NCBI GenBank assembly: GCA_023426545.1
Contig: JAFAAN010000071.1
Span: 1-64,000, forward strand
Length of the DNA stretch: 64,000 bases
From: Pseudomonadota bacterium
GTDB taxonomy: Bacteria > Myxococcota > Myxococcia > Myxococcales > Myxococcaceae
Direction: 5' to 3'
This document shows, piece by piece, positions 60,702 through 64,000 of this stretch. A model generated the notes under the pieces. The model was not told where the DNA came from. It saw nothing but the letters and a program-made list of their open reading frames with translations, and did no database searches. Made by a program: the position numbers and the translations under genes. Position 1 is the first letter of the stretch; every line of letters begins with the position of its first letter.

Positions 60702-61418
60702 TCATGGTTCGCGCATGATTCCTTCACGGAGCGCGTCCAGCAGCGCGGGCGGGTCGCCCTCACGGAAGGCGGCGAGGCCGGCCTCGAAGTCGGCGCGCGC
60801 CCCGGCGAGGTCGCCTCGGCGCGCGCGCAGCAGCCCTCGCGCGTGGAGCAGCTCCGGGTCCACCTCGTCGCCCGTCTGCGACGCGAGCGCCTCGGTCAGG
60901 TCGCGCTCCGCGTCCTCCAACTGGTCCAGGCGGGCCCTCGCCGCGGCGCGCTGCTGGAGCAGCCACGGGTTGCCGGGCGCCTCGGCGAGCGCGAGCGTCC
61001 AGTCGCGCTCTGCCGCCTCATGGCGCCCCAGCGCCTCCAGCGCTTCGGCGCGCTTCATGTGGAGCACCAGCGCCTTGCGGTAGCCCGAGGCGACGAGGGC
61101 GTCGAAGTCCGCCACCGCGTCCTCGTGCCGGCCCAGGCGGGACAGGCAGAGCGCGCGGTGCAGCCGGCTGGTGAGGTGGCCGGGGGCCAGGGCCAGCACG
61201 CGCTCGTACCAGTCGAGCGCCTCGGCGGGGACGCCGCCCCAGATGGCCAGCGTCTGCGCCACCTCCAGCAGCACGCGCGCCTGCTGGGGGTGGGTCGAGG
61301 CCAGGCTCCGGGCGAGCGCGAGCGCCGACGCGTAGCGGCCACTCCGCCGCAGGCGGTCCACCTCGCGGAGCTGGGCGGCCAGCTCCGGGGGACAGGCTTC
61401 GCGGCCCTTCCGCTCCAT
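60702..61418 (-). CDS. TPR-repeat protein
   Basis: 238-residue soluble protein made of tetratricopeptide-like helix pairs, such as RYASALALARSLASTHPQQA, AEALDWYERVLALAPGHL, RHEDAVADFDALVASGYRKA, RHEAAERDWTLALAEAPGNP and DLAGARADFEAGLAAFREGD. No signal peptide or catalytic motif. TPRs mediate protein-protein contacts; the partner is unknown. Its start is 10 bp after the stop of the CoA-transferase gene on the same strand, so they are probably co-transcribed, though a functional link is only suggested by position. Confidence 0.88.
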   Translation of the reverse strand: MERKGREACPPELAAQLREVDRLRRSGRYASALALARSLASTHPQQARVLLEVAQTLAIWGGVPAEALDWYERVLALAPGHLTSRLHRALCLSRLGRHEDAVADFDALVASGYRKALVLHMKRAEALEALGRHEAAERDWTLALAEAPGNPWLLQQRAAARARLDQLEDAERDLTEALASQTGDEVDPELLHARGLLRARRGDLAGARADFEAGLAAFREGDPPALLDALREGIMREP

Positions 61419-61428
61419 CCTCAGCGCC

Positions 61429-62961
61429 TCACGCCGTCCGCGGGAAGGCGCGGGTGGCGGCGTCGTAGTCGCTCCACCACGCCTGGAGCGCCTTCATGTC
61501 GGTGGCGCGGGGCTCGTCGCCGGGGCCCGCCATGTCCAGGTAGGCGTTCAGCAGCGGCCGGAAGTAGGGGTGCGCGCAGCGGTCGATGATGTCCTGGGCG
61601 CGCCGCTTGGGCGAGCGGATGTCCAGGTTGAGCGCGTAGCCCTGCTCGGTGACGACGCACTTGATGTCGTGCTCGGTGTGGTCGATGTGCCGCACGTACG
61701 GCATGACACAGCTCACCGTCCGGCCATCCTTCAGCCGGCGCGTGGACGGCGTGTGGACGATGCTCAGGTACGCGTTGCGGAAGAAGTCGCCCGAGCCGCC
61801 CAGGCCGTTGACGATGCGCGAGCCGTCGATGTGCGTGGAGTTGACGTGTCCATAGATGTCCACCTCGATGGGGGTGTTCATCGCGATGACGAAGAGGCGG
61901 GAGATGATCTCCGGGCTGTTGGACAGCCACATGGGCCGCAGCACCAGCCGGTCCTTGCTGCGCTCGAACATGTCGAGGAAGCGCTGGCGCCCCTCGGCGG
62001 AGAAGGACACCGCGGTGGCGGAGGCGTATTCGAACTTCGCGTCGTCCTCCACGTAGCGCAGCATCCCGTCCTGGAAGACCTCGGTCCAGAAGCGGATCTT
62101 CTGGAAGGGCGAGTCGTAGAGCTGGCCGATGATGGCGTTGGCCACGTTGCCCACGCCGGACTGGATGGGGGGCAGGCGCTTGCCCCATTGGTACTGCTCC
62201 TTGCAGCGCAGCAGGAAGTCGATGACGTTCTCCGCGATGCGCTTGTCCGTGTCGTCCGCGGCCTTGAAGGGCACGGGGTGGTCCGGCGTGCGGGACTCCA
62301 CCACGGCCACGACCTTGCGCGGGTCAATCTCCACGTAGGGGTTGCCGATGCGGTCCCTCACGTTCACCAGCGGCAGCGGCCAGCCCACATGCGGGTGCAC
62401 GGCGGGCAGGACGATGTCGTGGAAGCCCGTGTAGTCCGGCCCCGAGGTGTTGACCTCGAGGACGATCTTCTTCGCGCGGGCGAGCGCCTCCGCGCTGATG
62501 CCCACCGACGAGGTGAGGATGACGCTGCCGTTCTTGCGGACGCGGGAGACCTCGACGACGGCCACGTCGATGTCGCCGTAGAAGCCGTACATCAGGTTGC
62601 GCGCGAAGGCGGACAGGTGGACGTCCGTGAAGTCCATCTCCCCGGCGTGGATGCGGCGCCGGGAGGCGGGCGAGGACATGTAGGGGCCGCGCCTGGCGAT
62701 GAAGGGCGCCATGGGGCCCTCCACGTCCTCGGACAGCGATGCGCCCGACAGCAAGGTGATGCGCGACTCCGGCGCCGCCTGGGAGAAGTGCCAGGCGAGC
62801 GCAGGCAGGAAGGTCTTCGGCTCCCCGGACTTGGTGAAGCCGCTGATGGCCACGGTGTCGCCGTGGACGACGTGCTTCACGGCCTCCTCGACGGGGACAA
62901 CCTTCGCCAGCAGCTCGGCGTTCTCGATGCGGTCCTTCAGCGTGCTCGTCACGGTCATCAT
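61429..62961 (-). CDS. Acetyl-CoA hydrolase/transferase (succinyl-CoA:acetate CoA-transferase type)
   Basis: 510-residue class-I CoA-transferase. N-terminal features are VKHVVHGDTVAISGFTKSGEPKTF and ITLLSGASLSEDVEG; the catalytic glutamate is in IRFWTEVFQDGML; VNGLGGSGDFFRNAYLS and the C-terminal TEQGYALNLDIRSPKRRAQDIIDRCAHPYFRP are typical of succinate/acetate CoA-transferases and acetyl-CoA hydrolases. It would move CoA between succinyl-CoA and acetate or propionate. The start is one of two adjacent ATGs (62961 or 62958); no Shine-Dalgarno is clear. Propionyl-CoA metabolism genes occur elsewhere in the window (mutA-mutB-meaB), which is compatible but not proof of a shared pathway. Confidence 0.93.
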   Translation of the reverse strand: MMTVTSTLKDRIENAELLAKVVPVEEAVKHVVHGDTVAISGFTKSGEPKTFLPALAWHFSQAAPESRITLLSGASLSEDVEGPMAPFIARRGPYMSSPASRRRIHAGEMDFTDVHLSAFARNLMYGFYGDIDVAVVEVSRVRKNGSVILTSSVGISAEALARAKKIVLEVNTSGPDYTGFHDIVLPAVHPHVGWPLPLVNVRDRIGNPYVEIDPRKVVAVVESRTPDHPVPFKAADDTDKRIAENVIDFLLRCKEQYQWGKRLPPIQSGVGNVANAIIGQLYDSPFQKIRFWTEVFQDGMLRYVEDDAKFEYASATAVSFSAEGRQRFLDMFERSKDRLVLRPMWLSNSPEIISRLFVIAMNTPIEVDIYGHVNSTHIDGSRIVNGLGGSGDFFRNAYLSIVHTPSTRRLKDGRTVSCVMPYVRHIDHTEHDIKCVVTEQGYALNLDIRSPKRRAQDIIDRCAHPYFRPLLNAYLDMAGPGDEPRATDMKALQAWWSDYDAATRAFPRTA

Positions 62962-63125
62962 GCGTGGATGTAACACACCGCGTCTTGCCCGGGGGCACGG
63001 TGTTGGCCGGGAACAGCTGGGCAGGCAGGCGTGTTGGGGCGCCCGCGATTCCGTACCCCGATTCGCGGCGGGATGCCGTTAGGCTCCGTCCCTCTTCAGC
63101 CCTTTTCGTCGGGAGACATCCCTAC

Positions 63126-64000
63126 ATGCGTAAGTTCCTCTTCGCTGGCGCGGGCATGGCCGTCCTCGTGTCCGCCGGCTGCGCGACGACCTCGCAGGAG
63201 TCCCAGAACATGGCCACCGCGCCCCAGGCCGCCACCCCCGCCGCCCAGCCGCAGGCCAACCCGCTGCTCGCGAAGTGGGCGGGCCCCCACGGCGGCGTGC
63301 CGCCGTTCGACCAGGTGGCGGTGGAGCGCTTCAAGCCGGCGCTCGAGGCCGCGATGGCGCAGACGCGCGGCGAGCTGGCGGCCATCGCCAACAACCCGGA
63401 GGCGCCCACCTTCGAGAACACCCTGGAGGCGCTGGAGGCCGCCGGCAGGACGCAGGGCGACGTGGAGACGCTCTACGGCATCTGGAGCTCGTCCATGAGC
63501 GGGCCGGAGTTCCAGGCGCTGGAGCGGGAGATGGCGCCGAAGCTGGCCGCCTTCGACGACGAAATCTACCAGAACGAGGCGCTCTTCCGCCGCATCGAGG
63601 CGGTGTACCAGTCGCCCGACAAGGCGAAGCTGACGCCCGAGCAGCAGCGGCTCGCGTGGCTGCACTACACGCGCTTCGTGCGCTCCGGCGCGAAGCTGGA
63701 CGCGGCGGCGAAGCAGCAGCTGGCCGCCATCAACCAGCGGCTGGCCTCGCTCTATACGTCGTTCAGCCAGAACGTGCTGGCGGACGAGGAGGGCTACACC
63801 GTCGTCCTGGAGTCGGAGGCGGACCTCGCGGGCCTGCCGGACTCCGTGCGCGCGGGCGCCGCCGCCGCGGCCGAGGCGCGCGGGATGAAGGGCCAGTGGG
63901 TCATCACCAACACGCGCTCCTCCATGGAGCCGTTCCTGACGTACTCGTCGCGGCGCGACCTGCGCGAGAAGGTGTGGCGCAACTACGTCAACCGCGGTGA
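63126..64000 (+). CDS. M3-family oligopeptidase lipoprotein (partial, runs off the window)
   Basis: The first 291 residues of an M3 (thimet oligopeptidase/Dcp-like) peptidase. The signal RKFLFAGAGMAVLVSAG-C19 makes it a lipoprotein. The visible N-terminal helical domain includes FDQVAVERFKPALEAAMAQ, PTFENTLEALEAAGR, LTPEQQRLAWLHYTRFVRSGAKL, and the mature-enzyme segment WVITNTRSSMEPFLTYSSRRDLREKVWRNYVNRG typical of Dcp homologues. The HEFGH zinc motif lies beyond the window edge. It should cleave short peptides in the periplasm or at the cell surface. The ATG at 63126 has GGGAG 12 nt upstream, so the spacing is long. Confidence 0.9.
   Translation, partial: MRKFLFAGAGMAVLVSAGCATTSQESQNMATAPQAATPAAQPQANPLLAKWAGPHGGVPPFDQVAVERFKPALEAAMAQTRGELAAIANNPEAPTFENTLEALEAAGRTQGDVETLYGIWSSSMSGPEFQALEREMAPKLAAFDDEIYQNEALFRRIEAVYQSPDKAKLTPEQQRLAWLHYTRFVRSGAKLDAAAKQQLAAINQRLASLYTSFSQNVLADEEGYTVVLESEADLAGLPDSVRAGAAAAAEARGMKGQWVITNTRSSMEPFLTYSSRRDLREKVWRNYVNRG

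Overview
This 64 kb window is from a high-GC, Gram-negative genome that looks like a myxobacterium (Myxococcota, Myxococcus-like). The basis is the strongly G/C-biased third codon positions, many lipoproteins and outer-membrane barrels, a Hanks-type Ser/Thr kinase, WD40 and FHA proteins, and a bacterial arginine kinase of the type characterised in Myxococcus xanthus. Genus is an inference. I see no rRNA, tRNA, CRISPR array, prophage or insertion sequence. The window starts inside a run of 23 C's and ends inside a gene.

Layout. 0-12 kb: an Ntn-type amide hydrolase, a beta-helix lipoprotein, a Suv3-like RNA helicase, two small outer-membrane barrel proteins, two small lipoproteins, and two damaged genes (a berberine-bridge-type FAD oxidase with a frameshift and a WD40 lipoprotein with three lesions). 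12.4-16.6 kb: an operon of an outer-membrane porin followed by a glycine-betaine ABC transporter (ATPase, permease, lipoprotein binding protein). 16.7-22.1 kb: arginine kinase, an S37-type peptidase lipoprotein with a DAG-rich linker, a DUF4419-like remnant, and a Ser/Thr kinase. 22.5-29 kb: a thioredoxin-MORN fusion coupled to an FHA protein, then a SWIM/SNF2 helicase. 29.7-31.5 kb: a CPA2 cation/proton antiporter. 31.6-43 kb: a unidirectional minus-strand block with acyl-CoA mutase functions (icmF, meaB, mutB, mutA) preceded by an RNase HI with an unusual C-terminal domain, a DsbA/FrnE-like protein and a nitronate monooxygenase. 43-51 kb: exported proteins, an FBP zinc-finger protein, a Baeyer-Villiger-type monooxygenase, RsgA and a TAXI protein. 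51.6-53.7 kb: a metalloprotease lipoprotein plus a small lipoprotein. 53.8-58.3 kb: aspartokinase-homoserine dehydrogenase behind a threonine leader-peptide attenuator, then a phosphate transporter/PhoU-like pair. 58.5-64 kb: a truncated alcohol dehydrogenase, DusA, a TPR protein, a succinyl-CoA:acetate CoA-transferase and the start of an M3 oligopeptidase.

Themes. Propionyl/methylmalonyl-CoA and isobutyryl-CoA metabolism is represented by mutA-mutB-meaB-icmF. Osmoprotectant uptake is served by the porin-proVWX operon.

The best-supported unusual element is the thrA leader at 56.38-56.52 kb. A 27-codon leader ORF with seven consecutive Thr codons is followed by a perfect terminator hairpin, and the complementary segments needed for a switch between antiterminator and terminator are visible. 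Other notable signals are paired TGACRCGTCA palindromes upstream of two separate genes, a tandem hairpin array at 51.4-51.5 kb, and several SD-less genes with a -10-like hexamer 6-11 nt before the start codon.
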